A stretch of DNA of 64,000 nt from Linum tenue (taxonomy: Eukaryota > Streptophyta > Magnoliopsida > Malpighiales > Linaceae). The stretch lies in assembly GCA_946122785.1 (NCBI GenBank), contig CAMGYJ010000006.1, positions 32,563,168 through 32,627,167 of the forward strand, in the 5' to 3' direction. The position numbers were made by a program, and so were the translations under genes. The notes under the pieces were generated by a model. That model was not told the DNA's origin. It did not search any database and saw only the letters and a list, made by a program, of their open reading frames with translations. Below are positions 12,101 to 21,107 of this stretch, piece by piece (positions within the stretch are counted from its first letter, which is position 1; every line of letters starts with the position of its first letter).

Positions 12101-13630
12101 CCTGGTTTGAAGGTCCTGAATGTGACAAATGTTGGAGGCAAAGGTAAGAGAGATTGGCATTGACTGAGTGAGTTTACTAACAGAGACTAGGTTAAAAGAA
12201 AAAGCTGGAACCAATAGAACATCATGGATGACCAAATCAGAAGTGAGTTTAACACTACCAGAATGTGTAGCTGGAGTTTTAGAACCATTAGGTAAGGTGA
12301 TCAGTATGCCCTGAACTGGTTTATAGGTAACAAAACTATGGATAGAACAAGTGACATGGTCAGTGGCACCTGTATCTAAAAACCAAACACTGACAAATTC
12401 CATTGGATGCTTGAGGAAGGATGCAGTTAAAGTGTATTTACCTGCAAATTGTGGATTAACAGAGAGATGTCTGCTCAGTGAGTTCACCATAGGTGATTGC
12501 TGTTGAGAAGTAGTATTCAATTGAGGTCCTCCTGGTGCATTAGGTGAGGTTGGAGAAGCTGGTGGGCTGTACTGGCAGAGAAGTCTCTGCAAACGGCTGA
12601 GATCATCATTGGTAAGCCTGATGTTAGTGTATCCATCATTCACCTCAGCAATACTCTTAGACTCAGGCTTTGGCAAAATCCCAGATCCAGTAGAATCCAG
12701 CCCTTGTAACTGTCCAGCAAAACCAGGAGTTCCTCTAGTAGATCCACTCGACTCTTTGTTCTTCCTTTTCAGTCTATAGCAATCAGCAATCACATGATTG
12801 TCCTTCTTACAGTATCGACAGAACAATCCTCCATGTGCATTATCCTTCCCCTTTGCTTGGTTTGCAGCAAGCAAAGCCACAGAATCCACTTGAGACTCAG
12901 GATTTGGCTTACCAATCTGTCGTTCATGCTGTATAGCATAGTGAAAAGCAACTTCCATAGAAGGTAATGGTTGCATCATGAACAAATTGGTACGAACGAC
13001 ACCATAAGCATCATTCAATCCAGTGATAAATCGAGTAACAAACTCATTTTCCCTATACTTCTTGACTGTGACTTCAGTAACATAGGGAATAGCTAGGTTT
13101 CGTGCTTGACCACCACACTCACAGTTAGGTATTGGAAGGAATTGAATAAGCTCTTCCCAGAAACCCTTCAGCTCAGAGTAAAATTGGTTAACAGACTTGT
13201 TACCTTGCTTTAGGGTATAAAGAGCTGTCTGTAAATCAGTGATACGGATGTTGTCTGCTTGCCAAAAACGCTGTCTGAGATCTTCCCAAAGCAGCCTTGC
13301 ATTGTCCTGTGAGGAAACGCTATCAACCAAGCTTGGATCCAGGGAACCCAGAATCATGAAATACACGGCTGTGTTGCTTTGTTCCCAAGCTGCATATCCT
13401 TCAGAAGTTGGATCTGGAGCGGAAATAGACCCATTGATAAAACCCAGCTTGTTCTTGCTCTTGAGAGCAACACGAACCGTTCTGCTCCATAGATTGTAGT
13501 TCGCCGTCCCTGTAAGCTTGATTGGGAACACCAGAGACTCATTTGGGTTGATATAATAGGGATTGGTAACGGTACCCACTGTGGAAATGGGACCAGAGGT
13601 AGTAGAGGTAGAAGAAGAATCAGTAGCCAT
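9179..13630 (-). CDS. Copia A gag-pol polyprotein, 1,483 aa, uninterrupted
   Basis: One frame encodes every Copia function in the usual order. The gag region spans about residues 30-250. A CCHC zinc knuckle (CRYCKKDNHVIADC) lies near 270. The protease active site DTGATDH is near 418. The integrase zinc domain (HWRLGHPS ... CNVC) is near 550-590, and the integrase core follows with HVDIWGPL, RSDQGAEF and the VERKHQH glutamate. The reverse transcriptase has YVDDIIIAG near 1167. RNase H has GFCDSDWA near 1335 and ends in ADLFTKGLS. The ATG at 13,630 has a good context (GCAATGGCT) and lies 74 bases after the primer site. The TGA overlaps the purine tract beside the 3' LTR. Odd points: the RT segment reads YSLVAK where a proline is usual (SPVAK), and integrase has QQNSRVERK where NG is usual. 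Either change could reduce activity. Length is normal for the family. Confidence 0.95.
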   Translation of the reverse strand: MATDSSSTSTTSGPISTVGTVTNPYYINPNESLVFPIKLTGTANYNLWSRTVRVALKSKNKLGFINGSISAPDPTSEGYAAWEQSNTAVYFMILGSLDPSLVDSVSSQDNARLLWEDLRQRFWQADNIRITDLQTALYTLKQGNKSVNQFYSELKGFWEELIQFLPIPNCECGGQARNLAIPYVTEVTVKKYRENEFVTRFITGLNDAYGVVRTNLFMMQPLPSMEVAFHYAIQHERQIGKPNPESQVDSVALLAANQAKGKDNAHGGLFCRYCKKDNHVIADCYRLKRKNKESSGSTRGTPGFAGQLQGLDSTGSGILPKPESKSIAEVNDGYTNIRLTNDDLSRLQRLLCQYSPPASPTSPNAPGGPQLNTTSQQQSPMVNSLSRHLSVNPQFAGKYTLTASFLKHPMEFVSVWFLDTGATDHVTCSIHSFVTYKPVQGILITLPNGSKTPATHSGSVKLTSDLVIHDVLLVPAFSFNLVSVSKLTQSMPISLTFASNICHIQDLQTRKRIGFAQETRGLYQLITQPEANTTLVNSIKTQNLTHQTFDLWHWRLGHPSIFRTKELQKTIPNITIESFSHCNVCHLSKQKHLPFSSSQSVAKYNFELVHVDIWGPLATTSYNGYQFFLTLVDDHSRCVWIYLMKHKSEARNWLQSFCVLVQTQYNKQVKTIRSDQGAEFHMPDFYSQHGIVHQMSCVETPQQNSRVERKHQHILNVARALKFQSGLPLKFWSDCVLHAVYLINRLPTVALKNKTPYELLYDSPPDLSDLKVFGCLCYASTLEHNRTKFSPRAKPCVFLGYPPDIKGYRLYDLTNQKVLFSRHVIFHEHIIPCLPLPFTSSAEEQPSSHPLQHFPPIPSMEPSPPVVPQDTEPTPVPEPVSPLQPYTSPAPGVSSPSPVLTHSPQPLSSPTPPSLPIALRKQTRHVGPPIKYQDYVLNLKTDTDKRSYPLVACLSYDNLSKEYRKYVCAVDSTLLPQSFEEAMQDEKWRKAMYEEIRALVANGTWDVVQCPTGKKPIGCRWVFTIKYNPDGSVERYKARLVAKGFTQIYGVDFLDTYSLVAKLNTVKTLLAIASAKDWSMYQLDVSNAFLHGDLDEEVYMDLPPGFSRTGHVCRLRKSLYGLKQASRQWFSKLTSALLSFGYVQSHSDYSLFLHHSDQGTSALLVYVDDIIIAGNDDHGMAALKDFLHSQFKIRDLGNLHYFLGLEIARSKGGLHICQRKYCIDLLKDTGFAESKPVVTPIDMKTYLKADDGPLLEDPALYRKIVGRLHYLTITRPEITFAVQQLCQFQAAPTTSHLQLAYRVLKYLKNELGQGLLYPSQSSLLLQGFCDSDWASCPDTRRSTTGYCITFGNSLIVWKSKKQGTVSRSSSEAEYRALAQLTCEVVWVKRLVQELGIEHPQPVHVFCDNRSAIYIAENPVYHERTKHIEIDCHVVRQFLQSKLISLSHLDTENQIADLFTKGLSRFRLQFLMSKLNIHNLYASA

Positions 13631-13703
13631 TGCAACAGAATGCTACCTAGAAACAAGAATGCGGGAATGGAGCTGGTACAGAAACCCTAGAGGCCGTAAC
13701 CAG

Positions 13704-13715
13704 GCTCTGATACCA
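13704..13715 (-). other. Primer-binding site of Copia A
   Basis: Read on the minus strand it is TGGTATCAGAGC, complementary to the 3' end of plant initiator tRNA-Met. It directly abuts the 5' LTR (13,716-14,063), as in typical Copia elements. Confidence 0.9.
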
Positions 13716-14063
13716 TGTGAAATCTCAATAATAGAAGGAGAATGGATGAAAACCCGCAAGGGTTTTGGGTGCCTCAAGGGCTTGTATATATACCTCAATC
13801 AACAACTCTGTACATTCTCTAATTACTGTTTTAACGGTAACAAACGAAAAATCAAATCTATAACTAATAAGAGAACGACAGCTGGCTATCTACAGTATAA
13901 ATGGAATCAGCAGTTGCTTAATGCAACGACGTCGCCTTGACCCAGCTCCTCAACTGCTTCTGGGGAAAACGACTCCGTTTCACAAGCTCAAAGCAACCAC
14001 CTCTGTTCGACTTCATCTTCTTCATTCTTCAATCTCCAATCTCCAGTTCCACTCATCGTGATA
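13716..14063 (-). repeat. 5' LTR of Copia A
   Basis: 348 bp, identical to the 3' LTR. The promoter TATATATA is at 13,785-13,792 in this copy. The plus-strand right edge CATCGTGATA is followed at once by the target duplication ATTCC. Confidence 0.92.
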
Positions 14064-14667
14064 ATTCCCAAAACCTTCCTTCCCACGAAAGCCTATCGTC
14101 GTGCCTTGTGATTCTTTTGGAATCTCGGAAATAGCCAGAGTAGAAGACGGTGCTCGAGGAAGATTGCAATTCCGCCTTCTACCTCTGTTGCTCTCCATTG
14201 ATCAACTGCAGTTCAAGGCCCGGACCAACAAAATGGCCCCGCTCCTTATTCTCTCGCTATCGTCTCCTAGATCACGACATGTATCTCTCTGCCTTCCTTC
14301 TCATGGGATTGAGCGACTGAAAGGTTTTCCCTTCTTTTTGTATTAATACATATGCACGACTAGCAACGAGACTTTTAGGTTTTTGTCTTTTAAGTGATAT
14401 ATATGTATAATGCGTGGTGGGCATTTGTGGAAGCCGGTTGGTTTAGGTTTAGGGTTTCAAAGGGTATTTTGGGAAATTCACTATTATGGGTGAGTTTAAT
14501 CCGAAACTCAGTTATCGTCCTTAAGTTTCTCGTTTTAGGTCAAGACTCGACACCGTTTGAACCAATCTTTCACATTTTTAGTCCTCACTGATATTATGGT
14601 GGAATTTGACAAATTTGGACCAAGGGCATAATGGTCATTCCGGCTTAGAAAAAGATGGGATGTAACA

Positions 14668-14683
14668 TTTCTCCCCCCGTTGG
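14668..14683 (-). other. Polypurine tract of the Tekay/Del-like element
   Basis: On the minus strand it reads CCAACGGGGGGAGAAA directly before TGTTACATCC, the LTR start. This primes plus-strand DNA and fixes the element as minus strand. Confidence 0.8.
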
Positions 14684-17600
14684 AAAAATTTCGTCCCCGA
14701 AATTGGACTGTAGGATAGAGACTGAGAAGCACACACTTGTTCTGAGACAAATTGTATTGGATCGAACTATCTCGGTTGGTATGTATCATTTCCCTCTTCC
14801 TTAAGAATATTTTGTCCCCGAAATTTGCTCGAAACTCATTCCTCCGTCAATATTATTCTTGTACTTTCTTCCCTCAATAATTTATTCTCAGTATATGAAC
14901 TTCAATGGTGTCCTTTGCTTGTCTCGTATAGTTTACTAATACTTCTTATATTTCCTCTTGACCATAACAAGTACTCTCACCTAATCCGGTAGCACAGAGT
15001 AGCTTTGAGTGACTCATTGCCCTTTTAAATCCGCAACTTGGCCCAGTGTGTGATGGACAAAGTTCCGACTCAATTTATTGGCCGAACTCATTCAATACTT
15101 GTTGTTGAACGTAAATAGAAGTTGATGTATTACACTTTCTCCGCACTTATAGAAATTTCGCCCTCGAAATTTGTCCACTGTGACTACTCCAAGCCTCACT
15201 TGTGGTAATCCTTTACAAGGAATTTTACCCCCTTTAACTCGTACGACATTGAATTATAAATCCTTCTCTCCACTCCCTGCAACTTCAATGTTGTTGTGGC
15301 TTCTTAACCCCTCACACCACCTAGGCTGCACCTTGGACATATGTCGAGACGATAACTATCCATTCGGTACATGAGAAGTTAATGCCCCTCTCCAACCACA
15401 AGGTCACTGATGGCAGTTTATCTTCCATCTAGTCAGATGGTAAAACCCTTTTAACGTAACTCTCGTCTAGGGTTGACCTCATAGGTCACCTAGTTCCTTG
15501 TATCTCCTAACTTTGCATCCCTTACTTTCCTCCTTGATGCCTCGCCTTATCCTTTAACCATAAACTGAGTGGTCATCTCCTTGTTACTTCTTGCCTAACT
15601 CTGAAACCTCATACTACTGCTTTTTTTACTTCCTGTATGCATTAAAGACATCCTTTGCATCTTTCTCTAGCTTGCGATCAACTTTATGACTCCTTTCAAG
15701 AATCATGACATTCTCTCTGGCTTACTTGTTAACTCATGGTGCCAAACATAGCACTTCCTTATCGTTGCTTGAATGTTATGTTCTCGTACTATCCCTTCTG
15801 CCACTCTTGTACCCTAGCTGAAATTCATCGTACGGTTTCCCCGTCCAATAAATTTTTATCTGAGAGATCGACACCTTTCACCCGCATAGGCGATCTTGGC
15901 TTCACTTTGGGGTACCCTATCAGATTCCCTAAACTCATATCCCTATTACTTCTTTACTCGTGACTGTTCTCCTTGATTTTACTCATTAGTTCTAGATGTC
16001 CCTTGTTCTCGATGTAGTCATCTAGGTTCTTATAGTCTCTTCTCAGTTATGTACTTTGACCTATAAGGTCTCTCCTTTCGACTCTTCTCGATGACCACGA
16101 TTCCACCTTTAGGTTGTCCGATGAGCTTCAAATTTCTCGATGGACTTACTATGGATCAGCTGTTCTCCATTAGCAGTCAACCTAAAGCTTCCTTGTTGTC
16201 TTCTTTATTCCTATTTTGACATTTCCTACTATTTTCCTCCATGCACACTCCTTGAACACGAGTCACTCACACATATTCTCAATCCTTTATAAGGAACTTT
16301 CATGTCCTTCCTTGACTTCATATGTTCTACGACATCACTAATACCACTTCACAGTTATTGTCGTACAACTTTCCAAAGTCACGTACTACTTATAGATTGC
16401 TTACCATTCATTTAACGATTTTAGCAATACGTTCGCACAACAGAACTTGTAACTCCCTCCCGAGACTTTACCAATTGACTTCTTGAAATATCATCGAACT
16501 TCCTCTGACCTTCTTCCTCTTTCCCGGTATCCTATGCAAATTCTCTTTATCACGCCTGCTGAGACTCCTCGAATTCTCTGACGTTTATTAGAACTTCCAA
16601 TGAATGTTCTACTTGCTTGTCTATACTCGGTTGGTTACTCCTGCCACTCGTTCCCAGACTCTAGTTCCTAGCTCTCTAGTTCGAACTTATTACAGAGGTT
16701 CCTCCTTCTGTCACCCCTCATGTACCCTATGCGACTGGTGCTCCCTCTATTTAGGATAGGACAATCCCATAACAGATCATCGTGAACTCTTGCATTCCCA
16801 TTCCAACGGTCCCAACGATCTCCCGACCTTTCATGATCTGGGTAGTTTGTAGGGTCTCTCATATCCCAATTCATCTTCTTTCTAGGTCGGTGTTATCTTG
16901 GTATTCAACTCACGTATTGCTGAGAAGTGGTTGTCTATCCGTACTGCCATTTATTTGCTAACTGTTATTCCCTCTCACATTCCATGTCTTTTATAACATA
17001 CTGACTCCCCACTGTCTTCTACCAGGCATGCTTTAGTCTTCGGTGACACTTTCCCCCCCATGTCGTATACTGGTGGTGTTACTGAGACAGTAACTTGTCC
17101 TCTACATCATTTACCTCGTTGATTGTCTTTCTCCTTCTAAAGGCTTGTCATCGGCCTAACTCCCCAGGGTCGTGTACCCTCTTTTCTAGTGACGTAGTTT
17201 ATCTATAAGGGTCCTTTATCGTTATATGTAAACGACCATTCCTCCTCTCCGCCTTGACCTTTTGACTTCTTGAAGTCCTTTCATACTCCCTGTAACCTAC
17301 TCATTTCCTCCTTTGCTTCATTTATACTACCATATATTTTCTTAAAGTCTAAGCTTTCCACTACTCCTTGTCACTGTGTTGTAATAGCGTCGAGCCGCCG
17401 ACGACTAAAACAAGCTTAGGGACGTCTCGTGGTACCTCTTCATTTCTTGATTCGTCGCCTCCTTGTGCTTAGGGTCAAGGACCCTAAAATCCTTCCATTA
17501 TCATAACTACTGGCGTCTAATGATTGTAGCTCTTTCTCCGGAGATTCATATTTCCCCAGTTGTTTGTTTTTACTTATTAGATCCCCCCATTGTTGCCTAG

Positions 17601-17842
17601 TAGTAGAATTCTCGTACTACTCCTTCAACTCCTTCAAAATCCTAGAGGTATTTCCTTACGATTGGTACCTCTTCTATTAGAACTAAAGTTATTTACCTAA
17701 TACGATTAGAGTAGACTGGAGATTCTATAAACTCTTAAAAGACGATCCTTGACTCATTTTCAATTTCTTTAAAAACAAAAACATTTAAAACTGAGACCGA
17801 TATTCCAGTATTCCTTGGAGACCAAGGAACAGAGGAAGACCG
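14684..17842 (-). other. Internal region of the Tekay/Del-like element, no coding domains found
   Basis: About 3.2 kb, stop-rich in all frames; the longest open frame is about 80 codons. I searched by eye for zinc knuckle, DTG, YVDD, TRP-like RT blocks and HHCC and found none on either strand. A near-palindromic motif AATTTCGTCCCCGAAATT occurs at 14,686-14,704, with diverged copies at 14,806-14,826 and 15,153-15,172. The minus-strand version (CGGGGACGAAAT) is typical of the 3' end of Tekay/Del elements. This is either a large retrotransposon derivative (LARD) or a very decayed chromovirus. Confidence 0.6.
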
Positions 17843-17854
17843 GCTCTGATACCA
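17843..17854 (-). other. Primer-binding site of the Tekay/Del-like element
   Basis: Minus-strand TGGTATCAGAGC, three bases from the LTR starting at 17,858. It matches initiator tRNA-Met and marks 17,858-19,983 as the 5' LTR. Confidence 0.85.
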
Positions 17855-17857
17855 AAA

Positions 17858-19983
17858 TGAAACACCCTAACCCGGCCGGGTACTAATTTTACCAAAATGC
17901 CCTTGATGACGCATAAACCAAAATAAGAAACGAAAGACTTGTAAAAGAAAATGGAAGCTTTCCATAAATAACCATAACAAATACTAAAATGAACTGAAAT
18001 CTCTTAAAACAAAGCCCTAACACTTGGGCAAACCTCAACCATAGAATCTTAATCTGAATCTCCAGTCACTACTCATAATCGTAAATCAATAACTAAAACT
18101 CTACTTTTTTGTCTCCTTGGATCGATCTCTGGCACCTCCAGTGACGCTTGTACTATCCTCCTCTAGCTGGCTTGCCTCGAACAACTTTCTCGATCTCGCT
18201 GCTCACTAACTGCTCCTCTAGCGGCAACTATCGATCTAGTTCTCGCTTATTCCTTTACTAAGTCCTGGTGAGTGAGATGGGGTCAGTCTACGCCCTTAAG
18301 TTTTAATAATTCTAATACTTGAGTACTTTACTTAAACACTTAACTTTGACTAGTGGAAGTTGTTTGTACTTCCAATCTTAAAATCTTAACTCTTAAACTT
18401 TGAGGGAGTTGAAGTTACTCTCCTCTCTTAAAGCTCAAACCTTGACTTAAATACTTGACTGACACGGGGATCACTCACTAGCTAGTCCGGTTGCCAACTC
18501 ATACGTATGAGAAGCCATCCCGGCTTTCCTTAAACTTAAACTTAGTTAGGGGAGTCGTAACGATTCATCCCCTAACATCTTAAACTTATCGTGGTGGATC
18601 TTCACCACGATTCTCAAGAGCATAACTGCTGCTCATCTTAAAAGTCTCAAGATCATAACTGCTGCTCTATCTCAAAATGTCTCAAAATGCAACAGACTGG
18701 CGCTAGTGACTAAAAACACTTAAAACGACTTCACCTTCTTGAAGGTGAGTTACTTCTTAAAAAGAACTTGTTTCTTTAACTTAAACTTACTTGTAAGTAA
18801 AGCACACAACAACATAAAACTGAAAGCATAACTCACATAAATCATATGACATCATATAAGCATACAAAGGCAAGTACGACAAATAGCAGTCAAATCTCAA
18901 TAACTTAATTACCGTTAAGGCGTAGAATTTACCCCCTTTACACTCACCTCGAAAAGAGGACTCCTAGTTTCGTTACTCGAAGAAATCTCTCCCATGGCGG
19001 ATCATTTTACGTCTTACTTGCAAAGTCCACGCATGCTCTAATCTCTATCCCATCCATGCATTTCCAAAGCCTACGTCGTACTGCATCCCAAAAAGTCACC
19101 AAGTTTTCATGTCCATTAATCATTATACATGAATATCCTTAAGCAACCATCTGGTTCTTCTCTTCGTATTCATCAGCACCTCCATTGCTTTAAGCAACCT
19201 AACTACCCATTGGAAAAACCCAAATTATCACTCCTAATTCGTTTTATTACCTTGATGGTGAATGGCGATGTGAGGGGACAAAAGTAGTTGGGCGCTTCTC
19301 TTCCCAACGGACAGTTTCTAATGGGTGCTGCCCTCCTAGTCCAAGTAATTACGCCGCCAATTCCATACTGTCCCAGCCAATTCCCAAAACCTTCCTTCCC
19401 ACGAAAGCCTGTCGTCGTGCCTTGTGATTCTTTTGGAATCTCGGCAATAGCCAGAGTAGAAGACGGTGCTCGAGGAAGATTGCAATTCCGCCTGCTACCT
19501 CTGTTGCTCTCCATTGATCAACTGCAGTTCAAGGCCCGGATCAACAAAATGGCCCCGCTCCTTATTCTCTCGCTATCGTCTCCTAGATTGCGACCTGTAT
19601 CTCTCTGCCTTCCTTCTCATGGAATTGAGCGACTGAAAGGTTTTCCCTTCTTTTTGTATTTATACATTCGCACGACTAGCAATGAGACTTATAGGTTTTT
19701 GTCTTTTAAGTGATATATATGTATAATGCGTGGTGGGCATTTGTGGAAGCCGGTTGGTTTAGGTTTAGGGTTTCAAAGGGTATTTTGGGAATTTCACTAT
19801 TACGGGTGAGTTTAATCCGAAACTCAGTTATCGTCCTTAACTTTCTCGTTCTAGGTCAAGACTCGCCACCGATTGAACCGATCATTCACATTTTTAGTCC
19901 TCACCGATATTATGGTGGAATTTGACAAATTTGGACCAAGGGCATAATGGTCATTTCGGCTTAGAAAAAGATGGGATGTAACA
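17858..19983 (-). repeat. 5' LTR of the Tekay/Del-like element, holding the empty Copia A site
   Basis: 2,126 bp, TGAAACACCC to GGGATGTAACA on the plus strand, followed by the target duplication ATTAA. It is uninterrupted and preserves the pre-insertion sequence of Copia A at 19,379-19,385. Differences from the left copy are scattered substitutions and small indels, so this insertion is clearly older than Copia A. Confidence 0.88.
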
Positions 19984-20689
19984 ATTAATAAGGTAAATAA
20001 TTAATAACACAAAGACTTATAACATTTAAAGTGATAATTTTCAAGTTTAATGTTTCAAAATCATCATTTTAATTGTTATTTAATGTGTAACTCAAAATAA
20101 TTTATGAGGAAGGATAGAGCTCATGGGGTTTGGCTCTTGTTTTTCATGTTGTGTCTAGGTAGTTTAACTCAAAGTAGTATTCTGACATCGTCTACTAAGC
20201 ATGATTTAAAACTAAGAATAAATGAAATCCAATAAAATAATTAATGTCATTGGTTTGGTACAAATATATTCATTAATAAAATAATTTGTTAATAATGATG
20301 TTAATTCTTACGCACTAACAATATTCTGACAATTGTTTTACCGATGAGTTAAACAAGGAGAAGGGAAAGGGGTTGACCGAACCCTAATTAGTTTTTTTTT
20401 CTTATTTTTAAATGTTCTTTTAATAGAAAAAATATATGAGAAGATCCCCGTCACTGCCCTTTACACCGAAACAATTCTGCTTCTTTTGAATTGGCTCAAT
20501 CTCCCTATTTTGTTCACATAGGATCAAAATCCCGATTTTGGTACGATTTTACGATTTTAACGATTTTAATCCCAATTTTGAACGATTTTAAGGTCCATCA
20601 ATTTTATAGTAAAATCAGGATCGGAATCCCTAAGTAAAATCCTAAAATCCTACGATTTTACGATCAAAATCCCAATTTTAACTGCATTG

Positions 20690-21034
20690 CTCAAGTGGAG
20701 TCTGATCCATAGGTTCCTCCTCCTGTGCAGCTGCCTACTTGAGCTCCAGACCGGCGCCGTCATGTCGTACCACCACCACCATCATCATTAGCCGAAGCTG
20801 GTTCCTCATTCGGAGTCCAGCTTGTGGACCGAGTCACACAACTTGAGGAGTAGGTCATGGGGGTCAACACCCGACTGGACTGATCCACTGACTTCCTGGT
20901 GCGAATTTTCCGCAAGCAGGGTGTCCTGTCAGATGACGAAGAGGAGGAATAACCCGGGCCCCACGAAGAGGTTGTAGACCGAGTGAGACATGTTGCAGAT
21001 TCGATTTCTTATGCCCCAATTCTCAACTTGAAGC
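20690..21034 (+). pseudogene. Athila-type ORF1 C-terminal fragment, part 2
   Basis: Continues the fragment that ends at 7126: removing the MITE and one copy of its 8-bp duplication restores a VESDP join. The sequence then shows a proline/histidine-rich segment (from CACCACCACCATCATCAT), a stretch with RVTQLEE, and an acidic end SDDEEEE before a stop. These are usual for the C-terminus of Athila ORF1 proteins (short coiled segment, acidic tail). Several in-frame stops and shifts are present, so it is dead. The ORF1 3' flank continues to the G-run at 21,284. Confidence 0.5.
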
Positions 21035-21107
21035 TCTAAATTATGTTATTTTTTTCTTAGTGTGTGAACATTTGTGATTTTTTCTTTCTTTTTATCGTGA
21101 CATGGAG

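Larger units (their letters stand above)
8824..14063 (-). mobile_element. Copia element A, young and apparently complete
   Basis: 5,240 bp with two 348-bp LTRs that I find identical base for base. It has a primer site matching initiator-tRNA-Met, one open gag-pol frame, and a purine tract next to the 3' LTR. The target-site duplication is ATTCT (8819-8823) versus ATTCC (14,064-14,068). The sister LTR of the host element keeps the empty site at 19,379-19,385 (AATTCCC), which confirms the insertion point. The small size, short LTRs and single frame suit the Ale/Retrofit group, though I assign that only loosely. Identical LTRs point to a recent insertion. The element ends are unusual: in its own orientation it starts TATCACG, not TG, and ends TTTCACA. 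Confidence 0.93.
7252..14667 (-). repeat. 3' LTR of the Tekay/Del-like element, split by Copia A
   Basis: About 2.17 kb of LTR once Copia A (8824-14,063) and one copy of its target duplication are removed. It begins TGAAACACCC and ends GGGATGTAACA on the plus strand. It differs from the partner LTR (17,858-19,983) by scattered substitutions and about 45 extra bases near 8625-8690. Confidence 0.85.
7252..19983 (-). mobile_element. Tekay/Del-like LTR retrotransposon without coding capacity (LARD-like)
   Basis: Two LTRs of about 2.1 kb flank a 3.2-kb internal region. The target-site duplication is perfect: ATTAA at 7247-7251 and 19,984-19,988. The minus-strand orientation follows from the primer site beside the right LTR and the purine tract beside the left LTR. 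LTR ends are TGTTACATCC and GTGTTTCA in element orientation. The motif CGGGGACGAAAT just inside the 3' LTR is one I know from Tekay/Del chromoviruses. No gag, protease, reverse transcriptase or integrase motif is visible, so it would depend on enzymes from elsewhere. Its left LTR was later split by Copia element A. Confidence 0.85.
7127..20689. mobile_element. hAT-like MITE, split by a nested LTR element
   Basis: The left end is CAAAGCAGTTAAAATCGGG. The right end, read inward on the minus strand, is CAATGCAGTTAAAATTGGG. The flanks carry an 8-bp target-site duplication with one mismatch: CTCCAGTG (7119-7126) and CTCAAGTG (20,690-20,697). Eight bases is the usual duplication of hAT elements. 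Without the nested LTR element the MITE is about 0.83 kb. It codes for nothing and is rich in AAATCG/CGATTT runs (7140-7215 and 20,520-20,680). A second family member lies at 44,434-45,065. It sits inside a gypsy ORF1 remnant. Confidence 0.75.

Noticed and set aside
10839..13656. Additional minus-strand frames inside the Copia A coding region
   Set aside because: Alternate-frame shadows of the 1,483-codon polyprotein.
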